From Oceanobacillus bengalensis (GTDB lineage: Bacteria > Bacillota > Bacilli > Bacillales > Amphibacillaceae), in assembly GCF_003628445.1 (NCBI RefSeq), contig NZ_RBZO01000002.1, forward strand, positions 62,001-126,000: a DNA stretch of 64,000 nt, written 5' to 3'. Position numbers and translations under genes: made by a program. Below, piece after piece: positions 14,914-24,076 of the stretch (within the stretch, counting starts at the first letter, position 1; the number at the start of each line of letters is the position of its first letter). Under the pieces are notes generated by a model. It ran no database searches and was not told the origin of the DNA. It saw nothing but the letters and a program-made list of their open reading frames with translations.

Positions 14914-16347
14914 GTGTGTGATAATATGGTTGAATCAGAAGCCTTTCCTCCTGAGATACCTAATCCTCATGACCTCGCAATACGTTACGCAGGTAAACTC
15001 CTGTTACGGCATGAAATTCATCTAGATGAAAGCCTCCTCCAACAACTTATCCAATCAAATTTTTTTACTCCAAGGAAATCAATTTCAAGAAAAAATTTCT
15101 CCAGTCAATGCATGCGTTGTGGCAATCAAAAGAAATCCTTATTTGGCCTAATCCCATGTGCATCTTGTAATAAAACCCATCTGTACTGCAGGAAATGTAT
15201 CGAAATGGGACGTGTAATGGCGTGTGAGAACTTATTTGAATGGAAAGGCCCTAATCCTCAGTGGCCAGAACATGAAAATCCTTGTTCTTGGCAGGGGGAG
15301 CTAACCGAGGCGCAGGAAAAAGCGGCAGATCGAATGGTGCAAGCGATACGAACGAAGGAAAAGGAAATCTTGACTTGGGCAGTATGTGGAGCTGGAAAAA
15401 CAGAAATGCTTTTTCCTGGAATTACAGCAGCAGTTCGTAGTGGGAAACGTGTCTGTATTGCCACACCAAGAGCGGATGTTGTAAGGGAGTTGCTTCCACG
15501 TTTCGAGCAGGCATTTAGCGGTGTTACGGTTGAAGCCCTTTATGGTGGAAGTGAAACGAAGCAGGGCACGGCACAGCTCGTTATCGCTACTACACATCAA
15601 TTGCTTCGCTACAAAGATGCCTTTGATGTAATGATTATTGACGAGATTGATGCATTTCCCTTTCACGCTGACCCGTCCCTACCATTTGCCACAGACCGTG
15701 CAAAAACACACATGAGCACAACCATCTATTTAACCGCAACACCTAGAAAAAATCAGCGAATATTAATTCATCGTAATAAACTTCCTCATGTCTTTGTGCC
15801 AGTACGATTTCATGGCCATCCATTACCCGTTCCTGTTAAGAAAATGTGTTTTACATTAAAGAAAGATTTACTGCAATTCTCACCACCGACTCCATTTGTC
15901 ACCTGGATTAAAAACAGGAAAAACCCGAATCGACAGGTCTTAATATTTGTCCCAACGATAGCTTTGGCAGACAAAATGAAAGACAAGCTTGCAGTACTGT
16001 TAGCGAAGGAAGGAATAATTTCAACAGAAGAAGTACTACATTCCGTTCATGCGGATGACGCTAGACGCGCGGAGAAGGTCCAAATGTTCCGTAAAAGGGA
16101 AATTTTTGTGTTAATAACCACGACAATATTAGAGCGTGGGGTTACGTTTCCATCGGTTGATGTTGCGATACTGGATGCAGGGCACTCCGTATTTGATGAA
16201 GCCGCCCTTGTGCAAATAGCAGGCCGAGCTGGAAGAAGTCCAGATGACCCAACTGGTGAGGTGATGTTTTTCCATGATGGAAAGACAGAAGCAATGGAAC
16301 AAGCTATTGAATCCATCAAGAAAATGAATAAGCGGGGAGGTTTTTAA
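14914..16347 (+). CDS. comFA: DNA uptake ATPase ComFA
   Basis: Helicase-like ATPase that drives single-stranded DNA import in competent cells. It has 477 aa. An N-terminal zinc region has three CxxC pairs (66/69, 82/85, 92/95). Walker A is AVCGAGKTE (156-164). The DEAD-type box is IIDEID (about 235-240), TATPRK is motif III-like, and the C-terminal helicase motifs include TTTILERGVTFPSVDVAILDAG and QIAGRAGR. GTG at 14914 and ATG at 14926 are both possible starts; neither has a strong ribosome binding site. comFC follows with no gap, and comFB of B. subtilis is absent between them. Confidence 0.94.
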   Translation: MCDNMVESEAFPPEIPNPHDLAIRYAGKLLLRHEIHLDESLLQQLIQSNFFTPRKSISRKNFSSQCMRCGNQKKSLFGLIPCASCNKTHLYCRKCIEMGRVMACENLFEWKGPNPQWPEHENPCSWQGELTEAQEKAADRMVQAIRTKEKEILTWAVCGAGKTEMLFPGITAAVRSGKRVCIATPRADVVRELLPRFEQAFSGVTVEALYGGSETKQGTAQLVIATTHQLLRYKDAFDVMIIDEIDAFPFHADPSLPFATDRAKTHMSTTIYLTATPRKNQRILIHRNKLPHVFVPVRFHGHPLPVPVKKMCFTLKKDLLQFSPPTPFVTWIKNRKNPNRQVLIFVPTIALADKMKDKLAVLLAKEGIISTEEVLHSVHADDARRAEKVQMFRKREIFVLITTTILERGVTFPSVDVAILDAGHSVFDEAALVQIAGRAGRSPDDPTGEVMFFHDGKTEAMEQAIESIKKMNKRGGF

Positions 16348-17028
16348 ATGGAGTGCTTATGGTGCGATAGAGAAATGATCCCTGAGATTAGTTGGAAAAA
16401 TCTGTTTCAAGGAGAGAAAAAACGAATACTATGTGAAATGTGTGAGGGAAAGCTTCAGAAACTAATTGGTAATCGATGCAAGAGGTGTAGTCGGATGACG
16501 GTTGCTCCTACTTGCGCTGATTGTAAACGCTGGGAGAGGCAAGGAGAAATGGATAGTATTAAATGGAATTATTCTATTTTCGGCTATAACACATTTATGC
16601 AGGACGTGATTGCCAAATGGAAATATCGCGGGGATTATCTTTTAGGAAATGTATTTAAAGAATATGTTATACAAGCTTTTAAAGAGAATTTCGCACAACT
16701 TGGAAAAGATGTCGTTGCCGTGCCGATTCCACTTAGTACAGAAAGGGAAAAGGAACGTTCCTTCAATCAAGCAAAAATGCTCGCACAATTTTTACCGATT
16801 GAAATGATGGATGTAATGTCTCGTATTCATGGTGAAAAGCAGTCAAAAAAGACAAGAATTGAAAGAATTGGAGGGCAAAATCCATTTTTTATTAGCGAAA
16901 GGGTTAACAAGTCGGTCATTTTGGTCGATGATATATATACAACAGGTACGACTTTAAGACATGCAGCAACAACGTTGAAAGCTAGTGGAAGTTCAACTGT
17001 TTATTCATTAACATTAATCAGAGGATAG
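16348..17028 (+). CDS. comFC: Competence protein ComFC, phosphoribosyltransferase-like
   Basis: 226 aa. Zinc-binding cysteines near the start (CLWC, CEMC, CKRC, CADC), then a PRTase fold with VDDIYTTGTT (about 192-201) as PRPP loop and SFNQAKMLA upstream. ComFC (ComF/GntX family) is needed for DNA uptake and interacts with ComFA. The ATG directly follows the comFA stop, with GGGGAGG inside the comFA end, so translation is coupled. Confidence 0.93.
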   Translation: MECLWCDREMIPEISWKNLFQGEKKRILCEMCEGKLQKLIGNRCKRCSRMTVAPTCADCKRWERQGEMDSIKWNYSIFGYNTFMQDVIAKWKYRGDYLLGNVFKEYVIQAFKENFAQLGKDVVAVPIPLSTEREKERSFNQAKMLAQFLPIEMMDVMSRIHGEKQSKKTRIERIGGQNPFFISERVNKSVILVDDIYTTGTTLRHAATTLKASGSSTVYSLTLIRG

Positions 17029-17116
17029 CTGTGATTTTCTACGGAACGTAAATGGTTTGACTTTCCGAGAAGAAGTTTCTACTACGTGTTATAATAATGA
17101 TAAATGAGGGATTATT

Positions 17117-17542
17117 ATGGCTGATTTAGCTAATTGCTCACGCTGTGGAGCTGTTTTTTTGAAAAATATTCGCGACATCTGTCCAGCGTGTTATAGAGAA
17201 GAAGAAAACGCCTATCAAACGGTTTATCAATTTCTAAGAAAACAAAAAAATCGCCAAGCTACAATGTATGAGATTGTTGAAGCTACTGGTGTTGAAGAAT
17301 GGTATATTACCAAATTTATAAAAGAAAAGCGGTTATTACCATCTCAATTTCCGAACCTAAACTATCCTTGTGAGCGTTGTATGGCACCAATTACTAGTGG
17401 GAAACTATGCACAGATTGTACAAGTGAATTAAAAAAAGAATTGGATATACAGGAAGAAATTGAAAATCGTAACGAGAAGTTACATAGCGAGGAAAAAGAA
17501 GCGGCAAAAACTTACTTCACATTAAACAAACGCAGGGATTAA
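17117..17542 (+). CDS. yvyF: Flagellar operon protein YvyF
   Basis: 141 aa, TIGR03826/YvyF type. It has an N-terminal zinc knuckle (CSRCGAVF ... CPAC), a winged-helix-like middle (ATMYEIVEATGVEEWYITKFIKEKRL), a second pair of CxxC motifs (CERC, CTDC) and a coiled-coil end. It is proposed to act as a regulator because of its MerR/HTH-like part; the function is little known. It opens the flgM-flgN-flgK-flgL operon as in B. subtilis. Confidence 0.9.
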   Translation: MADLANCSRCGAVFLKNIRDICPACYREEENAYQTVYQFLRKQKNRQATMYEIVEATGVEEWYITKFIKEKRLLPSQFPNLNYPCERCMAPITSGKLCTDCTSELKKELDIQEEIENRNEKLHSEEKEAAKTYFTLNKRRD

Positions 17543-17546
17543 TGCT

Positions 17547-17573
17547 TTAACAATTCGGGAACGATGCCGATAT
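17547..17573 (+). promoter_or_regulatory. SigD-type promoter of flgM
   Basis: TTAA, a 15-nt spacer and GCCGATAT (17566-17573), the latter an exact match to the SigD -10. It lies 43 nt upstream of flgM, where B. subtilis also has a SigD promoter. Confidence 0.8.
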
Positions 17574-17615
17574 AAGATATAGATGAAAAATGATCGAAAA
17601 AAGGGGTGAGTCATT

Positions 17616-17879
17616 ATGAAAATAAATGGCCCTAATCAACCAAACTTCAATCCATACAATAAGATTTTACAAAAACAAGCAGCAATGCAAAAGGAAATCA
17701 AAAAGCAGGATCAAGTTGAGATTTCGACGCAAGCGAAGAAACTACAAGAAGCTGAAAAACCGAATGAGCAACGTGCAGCATATATTAAAGAAATTAAGAA
17801 TGCTGTCGAGTCTGGTGAATATAAAGTGAATGCAGAGAAAACCGCAATCAAAATGATTGATTTCTGGTCGAATAAGTAA
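17616..17879 (+). CDS. flgM: Anti-sigma-D factor FlgM
   Basis: 87 aa. It has the FlgM arrangement: a flexible N-terminus and a sigma-binding C-terminal half (QRAAYIKEIKNAVESGEYKVNAEKTAIKMIDFW). FlgM holds SigD inactive until the hook-basal body is complete. ATG after AAGGGGTGAG, placed behind its own SigD-type promoter, a feedback arrangement. Confidence 0.94.
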   Translation: MKINGPNQPNFNPYNKILQKQAAMQKEIKKQDQVEISTQAKKLQEAEKPNEQRAAYIKEIKNAVESGEYKVNAEKTAIKMIDFWSNK

Positions 17880-17907
17880 GACAGCATATAAAGAGGAGGT
17901 TGTCATT

Positions 17908-18399
17908 TTGTCCGTTTTACCTATTATTCAATCTTTGGAGCAATTAGTGCTCATGCATGAAGAACTCCTAAACGTATCGAAGGAGAAAACGGAAGTGATA
18001 AAAGAAGGTTCTGTGGAGAAACTTCAGGCAATTCTTGCTAAAGAACGGAAGCAAATACGAAAAGTAGAACAAGTAGAGGACAAGCGTAGGGTAATTGTTG
18101 AGGAATGGTTTACTTCACGGAACTTGTCTTTAGAAGATATGACGATTTCACGTATCCTTGATGGTTTGGAAGAGGAAGCGGATAAGGAAACGATTGCTGC
18201 AGTGACAACGAAATTAACGGAAGTGATTACTGCTTTAAAGCAACAGGAACAATTAAATCAAACGTTACTGAATCAATCGATGCAATTTGTGCAGCTATCA
18301 CTAGATGTCCTACAGCCTTCCATTACGAAACTGAATTATGGGAAACAAAAGAATGAATCTGAACGGGCTAGCCGTTCAATATTTGATTCACAAGCATAG
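17908..18399 (+). CDS. flgN: Flagellar export chaperone FlgN (YvyG)
   Basis: Helical chaperone for the hook-filament junction proteins FlgK and FlgL, 163 aa from a TTG start at 17908. AGAGGAGG at 17892-17899 is spaced 8 nt from it, and the read-through start at 17857 would overlap flgM. The body is a long charged helix pair (LPIIQSLEQLVLMHEELLNVSKEKTEVIKEG). It lies between flgM and its two clients. Confidence 0.88.
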   Translation: MSVLPIIQSLEQLVLMHEELLNVSKEKTEVIKEGSVEKLQAILAKERKQIRKVEQVEDKRRVIVEEWFTSRNLSLEDMTISRILDGLEEEADKETIAAVTTKLTEVITALKQQEQLNQTLLNQSMQFVQLSLDVLQPSITKLNYGKQKNESERASRSIFDSQA

Positions 18400-18432
18400 T
18401 AAAACGATTCTACAGGTTAAAGGAGTCACAAA

Positions 18433-19974
18433 ATGAGTACCTTTCATGGTTTAGAAATGGCAAAGCAAGCTTTATTTGCGCAACAATCGGCATTGTATAC
18501 GACAGGACATAATATTGCTAATGCGAATACAGAGGGGTATACGAGACAGCGTGTTGATTTTGAAACGGCTTCTCCATACCCATCTGCATCACGTAACCGT
18601 CCGCTAATTGCTGGGCAAATTGGAACGGGAGTAAATGTAGGCTCTATACAACGCATTCGTAATGAATTTTTAGATACGCAATTTCGTGGGGAAAACAGTT
18701 TAGTTGGCTATTGGGAAACGAAGTCAAATTCATTTAGTAGAATGGAAAATGTCTTAAAAGAACCTTCAGAGACAGGATTATCCACAACAATGGATCAGTT
18801 CTGGCAATCGTTACAGGATCTTTCTGCTAATCCAGAGAATTCTGGTGCAAGATCGGTTGTTATACAACGTGGACAAGCGTTAGCAGATACTTTTAATTAT
18901 CTCTCAACATCTTTACGTAACATTCGTGGAGATTTAAAACAACAAATTGATACTTCGGTAAGTGATATGAACACGACACTAAAACAAATTGATGAGATCA
19001 ATAATGAGGTGAAAAAGCTCGAGGTTCATGGATATGTACCGAATGATCTATATGACAGGCGTGACAAGCTCATTGATCAACTGTCAAAAGTAATGGATAT
19101 CGATGTAAAATATACAGAAAGTAGCAACCGTGCGAAAGATGTCGCTGCTGGAGTTGTGACGATTAGCGTGCAAGATAGTAATGGGAATTCTATCAATCTC
19201 GTTGATGGTGCTGCTGGTGGATACAATGAGGTATCGGTTCAATACCTTGATTCGGATGCGGATTCTTATCGGGCTATTAGTGCGATAAATATTGTTGATT
19301 CGGAAAATGGTGCTATCAATGCAACATTAGCGATTCCACCAAAAACAGAGGGTTCTTTAAACGGTTTAATTGATGCTTATGGTTATAGCGCTGAGGACGG
19401 AGAATCTACTGGTGACTATATCGATATGATGAAACAAATAGATGATATGGCATTTAAATTTGCCGAGAAGTTTAATGCGGTTCATGGTGAAGGAAATGGG
19501 ATCGAGGATTCAAATGATGGGAATGCGAATGTCTTTTTTGAAGTAGAGACGTTAGAAGGAGCTGCTGGTTCAATTAAAGTGAACCAAGCCATTGTTGATA
19601 ATCCAGACCTTTTTGCAGCGAGTACAGATGAAACTACTGGGAATGGGAATAATGCTTTAAGGCTTGCGAACGTGTTCAATGATGATTTAACATTTGAGAA
19701 CGGTGAAGTAACATCGATAAAGGATTTCTATGAATCTGTTATTGGTGAACTCGGTGTACGGGCCCAAGAAGCGAATCGAATGGAAGGAAATTCTACGATT
19801 CTATTATCTCAGGTTGAGAACCAACGCATGTCTGTAAGTGCTGTATCTCTTGATGAAGAAATGACAAATATGTTGAAATTCCAGCATGCATATAACGCTG
19901 CTGCAAGAAGTCTGACTGCAACGGATGAAATGCTAGATAAAATCATAAATAGTATGGGATTAGTAGGAAGGTAG
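18433..19974 (+). CDS. flgK: Hook-filament junction protein FlgK (HAP1)
   Basis: 513 aa. The N-terminal flagellar rod signature is FHGLEMAKQALFAQQSALYTTGHNIANANTEGYTRQRV. The C-terminal helix is EEMTNMLKFQHAYNAAARSLTATDEMLDKIINSMG. The middle is variable. It is exported through the flagellar type III system and forms the first ring between hook and filament. ATG after AAAGGAGTC. Confidence 0.97.
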   Translation: MSTFHGLEMAKQALFAQQSALYTTGHNIANANTEGYTRQRVDFETASPYPSASRNRPLIAGQIGTGVNVGSIQRIRNEFLDTQFRGENSLVGYWETKSNSFSRMENVLKEPSETGLSTTMDQFWQSLQDLSANPENSGARSVVIQRGQALADTFNYLSTSLRNIRGDLKQQIDTSVSDMNTTLKQIDEINNEVKKLEVHGYVPNDLYDRRDKLIDQLSKVMDIDVKYTESSNRAKDVAAGVVTISVQDSNGNSINLVDGAAGGYNEVSVQYLDSDADSYRAISAINIVDSENGAINATLAIPPKTEGSLNGLIDAYGYSAEDGESTGDYIDMMKQIDDMAFKFAEKFNAVHGEGNGIEDSNDGNANVFFEVETLEGAAGSIKVNQAIVDNPDLFAASTDETTGNGNNALRLANVFNDDLTFENGEVTSIKDFYESVIGELGVRAQEANRMEGNSTILLSQVENQRMSVSAVSLDEEMTNMLKFQHAYNAAARSLTATDEMLDKIINSMGLVGR

Positions 19975-19981
19975 GTGAATA

Positions 19982-20887
19982 ATGGTGCGTGTTACACAGG
20001 GAATGCTGTCAAATAATATGCTTCGCAATCTCTCCCAAAGTAATGCAGCGTTAGGGAAATATATGGACCAGCTAACAACTGGGAAAAAAATCAATAGACC
20101 ATCGGATGATCCAGTTACTGCGATGAATGGAATGGGATACCGAACAGAAGTAGTAAAAGTAGAACAGTTTCAAAGAAATACGAATGAAGCATATAATTGG
20201 TTCGAAAATACGGACGCTGCATTAAGCCAAGCAACAAGTGCCCTGCAAAGGATTAGTGATTTAACAAAGCAGGCAAGTAATGATACGTATGATGCTGACC
20301 AGCGTAAAAATATTGCTACGGAGATAGAGCAAATTAAGCAAGATTTAATCGATATTGCAAATACGAAAGTAAACGATAAGTATATTTTCAACGGGACAAA
20401 TACTAGTATTCCTCCTTTTGATAAAGAAGGAGTACTGTCGATTACAGATGGTGACATAAAACCTGTAAAAATTGAGGTTGCGACTGGTACGTATCTTCAA
20501 ACCAATACCGATCCATTTGAAGCGTTTGGTGAAATGACAGAGAATGGTGATACAACAAAATTATTTTCTGATATTGATAAACTAATTGGAGCTTTAAATG
20601 AGGATAATCAAGAAGGTATATCAGAAGCTATTTCAGATATGGAAGTCAATTTTGATAGTCTTGTTAATACCCGAGCAGATTTAGGTGCTCGTATGAATCG
20701 ACTAGAATTAATTGAAAATCGTTTAGGAGACCAGGAAATCGCAGCAATCGATACCATGTCAAAAAATGAAGATATTGACTATGCTAAAGTTATTACGCAA
20801 TTAATTACACAGGAAAGCCTGCATCGTGCTGCTTTATCAACGAGTTCAAAAATTATACAACCTACTTTAGTAGATTTTCTGAGATGA
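19982..20887 (+). CDS. flgL: Hook-filament junction protein FlgL (HAP3)
   Basis: 301 aa with the flagellin-type N-terminus MVRVTQGMLSNNMLRNLSQS, GKKINRPSDDP and the matching C-terminal helix (DYAKVITQLITQESLHRAALSTSSKIIQPTLVDFL). It forms the second junction ring, on which the filament is built. It starts 7 nt after flgK. Confidence 0.97.
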   Translation: MVRVTQGMLSNNMLRNLSQSNAALGKYMDQLTTGKKINRPSDDPVTAMNGMGYRTEVVKVEQFQRNTNEAYNWFENTDAALSQATSALQRISDLTKQASNDTYDADQRKNIATEIEQIKQDLIDIANTKVNDKYIFNGTNTSIPPFDKEGVLSITDGDIKPVKIEVATGTYLQTNTDPFEAFGEMTENGDTTKLFSDIDKLIGALNEDNQEGISEAISDMEVNFDSLVNTRADLGARMNRLELIENRLGDQEIAAIDTMSKNEDIDYAKVITQLITQESLHRAALSTSSKIIQPTLVDFLR

Positions 20888-20918
20888 TTTAAAGAAAGTG
20901 AACGTATGAAATTTTTCA

Positions 20919-20945
20919 CCCTAACCCATGATAGGGTTAGGGTTT
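20919..20945 (+). terminator. Hairpin after flgL
   Basis: ACCCTAACCC / GGGTTAGGGT stem with a 6-nt loop. The T run after it is poor, so this may attenuate rather than stop transcription into yviE-fliW-csrA. Confidence 0.6.
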
Positions 20946-20970
20946 CGTTCTACATTAGGGGTGTAGTGTT

Positions 20971-21534
20971 ATGCAAATACCACAAATAAGGTTGCAATCG
21001 GTACCAGCAAAAATACAAATCGAGCAAATAGATGCTAAACAAGAAATTAGGCAACCTAAAGCTGAACTGTCTATACAACAACCAGCTGCAACGATGTCTA
21101 TTCAATCGGAACCAGGAAAGTTGCAGATTGATCAAACGCGAGCCTGGGAAGATATGAATAGGATGCATGTTTTTAGGTTGAATGAAAAGTTTGCAGATGA
21201 AGGAAAACAGAAAGTATTGGAAGGTACTGGCAGACGTGCAAGTGAAGGAACGGAAATGATGAAAATTGAACATGCTGGAAATATAGTTGCCAGTCAAGCG
21301 GTCCGAAATGCATTTGAGGAAATGAAGCCGATTAATATTGCTTTTATCCCTTCACCCTTTTCAGTAAAGGTGAATTATGAACCTGGAGAAGTAGTGGTTG
21401 ATGTTAAACAAAATAAAGCCATAATAGAAGCAACTGCACATAAAGTAGAACATCAGTATCAACCAGGGAAGGTAGACATTCGGTTATCGCAACATCCTAG
21501 TTTAGAAATAAATTTTGTGAATGTGGAAATATAA
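20971..21534 (+). CDS. yviE: YviE-like protein (DUF6470)
   Basis: 187 aa. Repeated short beta segments of alternating hydrophobic residues (IPQIRLQSVPAKIQIEQI, PKAELSIQQPAATMSIQSEP) are typical of YviE, found next to fliW in Bacillus flagellar operons. Function unknown. The C-terminus overlaps the longest possible fliW reading frame but not the likely start. Confidence 0.85.
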   Translation: MQIPQIRLQSVPAKIQIEQIDAKQEIRQPKAELSIQQPAATMSIQSEPGKLQIDQTRAWEDMNRMHVFRLNEKFADEGKQKVLEGTGRRASEGTEMMKIEHAGNIVASQAVRNAFEEMKPINIAFIPSPFSVKVNYEPGEVVVDVKQNKAIIEATAHKVEHQYQPGKVDIRLSQHPSLEINFVNVEI

Positions 21535-21556
21535 TTTGTCAGAGGAGATACATATA

Positions 21557-22003
21557 ATGAAAATGCAAACAAAGTACTTGGGAGAAATTGATATAAAGGA
21601 AGATAAGATTATCAAATTTCCAACTGGTATTCCAGGTTTCTTAGATGAAACAGAATTTGTGCTCCTTGATTTTCCAGATAATACATTTCTTCAAATATTA
21701 CAAGCTGTTAAAACGGCAAATACGGCCTTTATTGTTACAAATCCATTTCTAATCTATCAGGATTATACCTTTGAGCTAGATGATTCTATCCTAGAAGCTC
21801 TTAAGATTAGAGCGGTAGAAGATGTCATTACCCTATCTATTGCTACAATCCGAAATCCCTTTGAAATGAGTACGTTGAACTTGAAAGCTCCAATAATCAT
21901 TAATTCAAAAGAAATGATAGGGAAACAGTATATTTTTGGTGAAGAAGATTATCCAATCAAAGCATCTTTTGTTCCCCCTAAGGTTAAGAAAGGGGTTAAG
22001 TAA
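21557..22003 (+). CDS. fliW: Flagellar assembly factor FliW
   Basis: 148 aa from ATG 21557, chosen because AGAGGAGA is 6-10 nt upstream; a longer frame from 21521 would run back into yviE. FliW binds flagellin and CsrA, so that flagellin level sets CsrA activity. Family landmarks are [33 protein letters not shown] and [10 protein letters not shown]. The stop overlaps the csrA start by one base (TAATG). Confidence 0.95.
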   Translation: MKMQTKYLGEIDIKEDKIIKFPTGIPGFLDETEFVLLDFPDNTFLQILQAVKTANTAFIVTNPFLIYQDYTFELDDSILEALKIRAVEDVITLSIATIRNPFEMSTLNLKAPIIINSKEMIGKQYIFGEEDYPIKASFVPPKVKKGVK

Positions 22004-22230
22004 TGCTTATACTATCAAGAAAAACGAATGAAGCCATTCAAATCGGTGATGACATCGAAATAAAAGTAATAAGTGTTGAAGGAGACCAAGTGAAATTGGG
22101 AATATCTGCTCCTAAATCAATTGAAATCTATCGAAAAGAAATATACACAGGTATCGAACAGCAAAATAGCGAAGCAGCTAATATTAATTTGGATGTAATT
22201 AAATTATTGAACGATACAAATAAACTTTAA
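22003..22230 (+). CDS. csrA: Translational regulator CsrA
   Basis: 75 aa RNA-binding protein ([22 protein letters not shown] ... [19 protein letters not shown]). In B. subtilis it blocks translation of the flagellin gene hag and is antagonised by FliW. Here it is coupled to fliW, but no hag gene follows: flaG comes next. The C-terminal tail after residue 50 includes [11 protein letters not shown]. Confidence 0.97.
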   Translation: MLILSRKTNEAIQIGDDIEIKVISVEGDQVKLGISAPKSIEIYRKEIYTGIEQQNSEAANINLDVIKLLNDTNKL

Positions 22231-22253
22231 AATGTACGTCTTTTTACCGATAT
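22228..22253 (+). promoter_or_regulatory. SigD-type promoter of flaG-fliS-fliT
   Basis: TAAA, 14-nt spacer, ACCGATAT (22246-22253; one mismatch to GCCGATAT), 37 nt upstream of the flaG ATG. Confidence 0.7.
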
Positions 22254-22290
22254 AAAAAATAAATAACTATCAAGTAAGGGGTTCTTGGGG

Positions 22291-22656
22291 ATGGGAATCG
22301 ATAAGTTATATGTACATGGGCTTCCACGTGGAGAATACAACTTAGATAGAACTTCGAAAACGGAAAAAGTCACTTTTGAAAATGATAGACAACATGTAGT
22401 ACCTTTAGCAAAAAATGAGAATGAAAGAATTCAAAAAGAAAGTGTACAAGAAATTGTATTTTCATTAAACGAATTTATCAAACCAACACAGACAAATTTA
22501 AAGTATGAATTACATGATGAGCTTGGAGAATATTATGTCACCATCGTTAATTCAGAATCAAACGAAGTAATAAAAGAAATTCCAGAGAAAAAGTTATTGG
22601 ACATGTACGCAAAAATGGCTGATTTTATGGGGCTTTTGATTGATAAAAAAATATGA
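22291..22656 (+). CDS. flaG: FlaG family flagellar protein
   Basis: About 121 aa. The C-terminal two thirds match FlaG (SVQEIVFSLNEFIKPTQTNLKYELHDELGEYYVTIVNSESNEVIKEIPEKKLLDMYAKMADFMGLLIDKK). In several bacteria FlaG influences filament length. ATG 22291 has AAGGGG at a better distance than the TTG at 22285. In B. subtilis the equivalent gene (yvyC) lies between hag and fliD, both of which are missing here. Confidence 0.9.
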   Translation: MGIDKLYVHGLPRGEYNLDRTSKTEKVTFENDRQHVVPLAKNENERIQKESVQEIVFSLNEFIKPTQTNLKYELHDELGEYYVTIVNSESNEVIKEIPEKKLLDMYAKMADFMGLLIDKKI

Positions 22657-22700
22657 GTACTGGATAAATGTAATAGGAATACTAAGGAGTGAATTTTCAC

Positions 22701-23096
22701 ATGAATAAAGCGTATCAAACATACCAAAACAATGCAGTAAACACGGCTTCTGGTGGTGAGTTAACGTTAATGCTTTATAATGGGTGTATGAAATTTATTA
22801 AACAAGCCATGAAAGATTTAAACGATAACAATTATGAAGCCAAAAATAAAAATATTCAAAAGGCGCAAAATATTATTCAAGAGCTGATGCTTACGTTAGA
22901 TACAAAAGTGGAAATCTCACAGCAAATGCTACCACTATATGAATATATGCATTTTCAATTAAAAGAGGCGAATATTAAAAATGACCGAGCCCTTTTAGAA
23001 GAAGTATTAAGTTTTGTAACAGAATTTAGAGATTCTTGGAAGCAGGTCATTCTTCAATCTCGTAAACAGCAATATGCACAAGGTGCGAATGGATGA
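22701..23096 (+). CDS. fliS: Flagellin export chaperone FliS
   Basis: 131 aa. The start at 22701 gives the canonical MNKAYQTYQNNAVNTASGGELTLMLYNGCMKFI. A GTG at 22689 is in frame but sits on the ribosome binding site AAGGAGTG. FliS is a four-helix protein that holds flagellin for export. It normally follows fliD, which is absent here. Its end overlaps fliT. Confidence 0.95.
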   Translation: MNKAYQTYQNNAVNTASGGELTLMLYNGCMKFIKQAMKDLNDNNYEAKNKNIQKAQNIIQELMLTLDTKVEISQQMLPLYEYMHFQLKEANIKNDRALLEEVLSFVTEFRDSWKQVILQSRKQQYAQGANG

Positions 23097-23451
23097 TATG
23101 AACAGAGTCAGGCCCATCTATGAGCTAACATTGGAAATGCAGGAATTATTGGATCAACGGACACCCATGAAAGAAAGAGAAAAAATAATTACAAAATTAA
23201 ATGAGCTTGTTCTACAAAGAGGAACATGCATGGATTCCGTACGTAGTCCATACACAGAAGAAGAAAAGCAGTTGGGTGCACAGCTTATCCCATTAAATGA
23301 ATACGTACAAAATAAAATGCAATTGCTATTTGGAGAATTAAAAGTTGAAATGAAACAAGTGAAAAAACAAAAATCCTCAAATAAAAAATATGTTAACCCA
23401 TATCAAAATGTCCAAATTATGGACGGAATGTATATGGATAAGAAAAAATAA
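23089..23451 (+). CDS. fliT: FliT-like flagellar chaperone
   Basis: About 120 aa, helical and charged, with MNRVRPIYELTLEMQELLDQ near the start and a basic C-terminus (KKQKSSNKKYVNPYQN). Assignment rests on position (overlapping the fliS stop), size and helical pattern; sequence conservation in FliT is low. In-frame starts are 23074, 23089 and 23098. AAGGTG upstream favours 23089. FliT is the chaperone of the cap protein FliD. Confidence 0.75.
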   Translation: MDDMNRVRPIYELTLEMQELLDQRTPMKEREKIITKLNELVLQRGTCMDSVRSPYTEEEKQLGAQLIPLNEYVQNKMQLLFGELKVEMKQVKKQKSSNKKYVNPYQNVQIMDGMYMDKKK

Positions 23452-23454
23452 CGT

Positions 23455-23487
23455 GAAAATCTCCTTTTAGTCTAGGGGATTTTTTTA
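23455..23487 (+). terminator. Terminator after fliT
   Basis: AAATCTCC / GGGGATTT hairpin followed by TTTT, directly behind the fliT stop. Confidence 0.75.
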
Positions 23488-23516
23488 TATGGCTAATTAT
23501 TGCTCATTTTTTAGCA

Positions 23517-23898
23517 TTTTATATAGACTTCGGATCTCTTTAATTCGGTATTGTGCAAAACACATCGTTCCGGAAACACACTTCGCGCATCTTAGGGCGG
23601 CTGGTGAGCCTTCTTCGTGCTAACGCACTACGTAGTCTCACCTAGGCCTATCCTCCTGCAGAAGTCTACGTGACTTTCCTCCACTACATATTGCTCTCTA
23701 CTCAAATAATGTCATAGTTAAGCACTGATAAAATAGTTGATTGGAGTGGAGGGCAGTCGACTCCTGCGGGAAAAGCACGTGTCTGAAGACCCCGCAGTGA
23801 GCAATCTTTGCTCGCGAGGAGGGCTGAAGCCGTGCCCGCGGAAAGCGTACTGCCCGTAGCGAAAATCAACAAAGCACTTACGCAGATGTTTATATCAA
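23517..23898 (-). repeat. Dispersed repeat family A, copy 2
   Basis: Complete element in reverse orientation filling the gap between fliT and hpf. Arm 1 runs from GGAAACACAC (23571) to the TTTCCTCC near 23690. The 60-70 bp spacer, including the TGCTCTCTACTCAAATAATG stretch, is almost identical to that of copy 5. Arm 2 runs from GGAGGGCAG to CTGCCCGTAGCG. Ends TTATATAGAC and TATATCAA are inverted relatives. No gene otherwise in 23488-24040. Confidence 0.88.
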
Positions 23899-24076
23899 CT
23901 ATGAATTAAATTTACAATATCTGAAAAAGGAAATTATCTTTAAGAAAAAAAGATGCGATTGAGGTCCGGGTGTTCACAGGAAAAAGAACGAATTTAGACA
24001 TAATTTTTAACTGTTAGGCAGGAATTTCCGTTATGAATGTAGTATAATATAAGTATAAGGAAAGGAGGACACTTTT

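Noticed and set aside
24020-24048. SigH- or SigB-type promoter for hpf
   Set aside because: GCAGGAATT and GAAT are both present, but the spacing is only 8 nt, too short for SigH; no GTTTAA-N14-GGGTAT for SigB.
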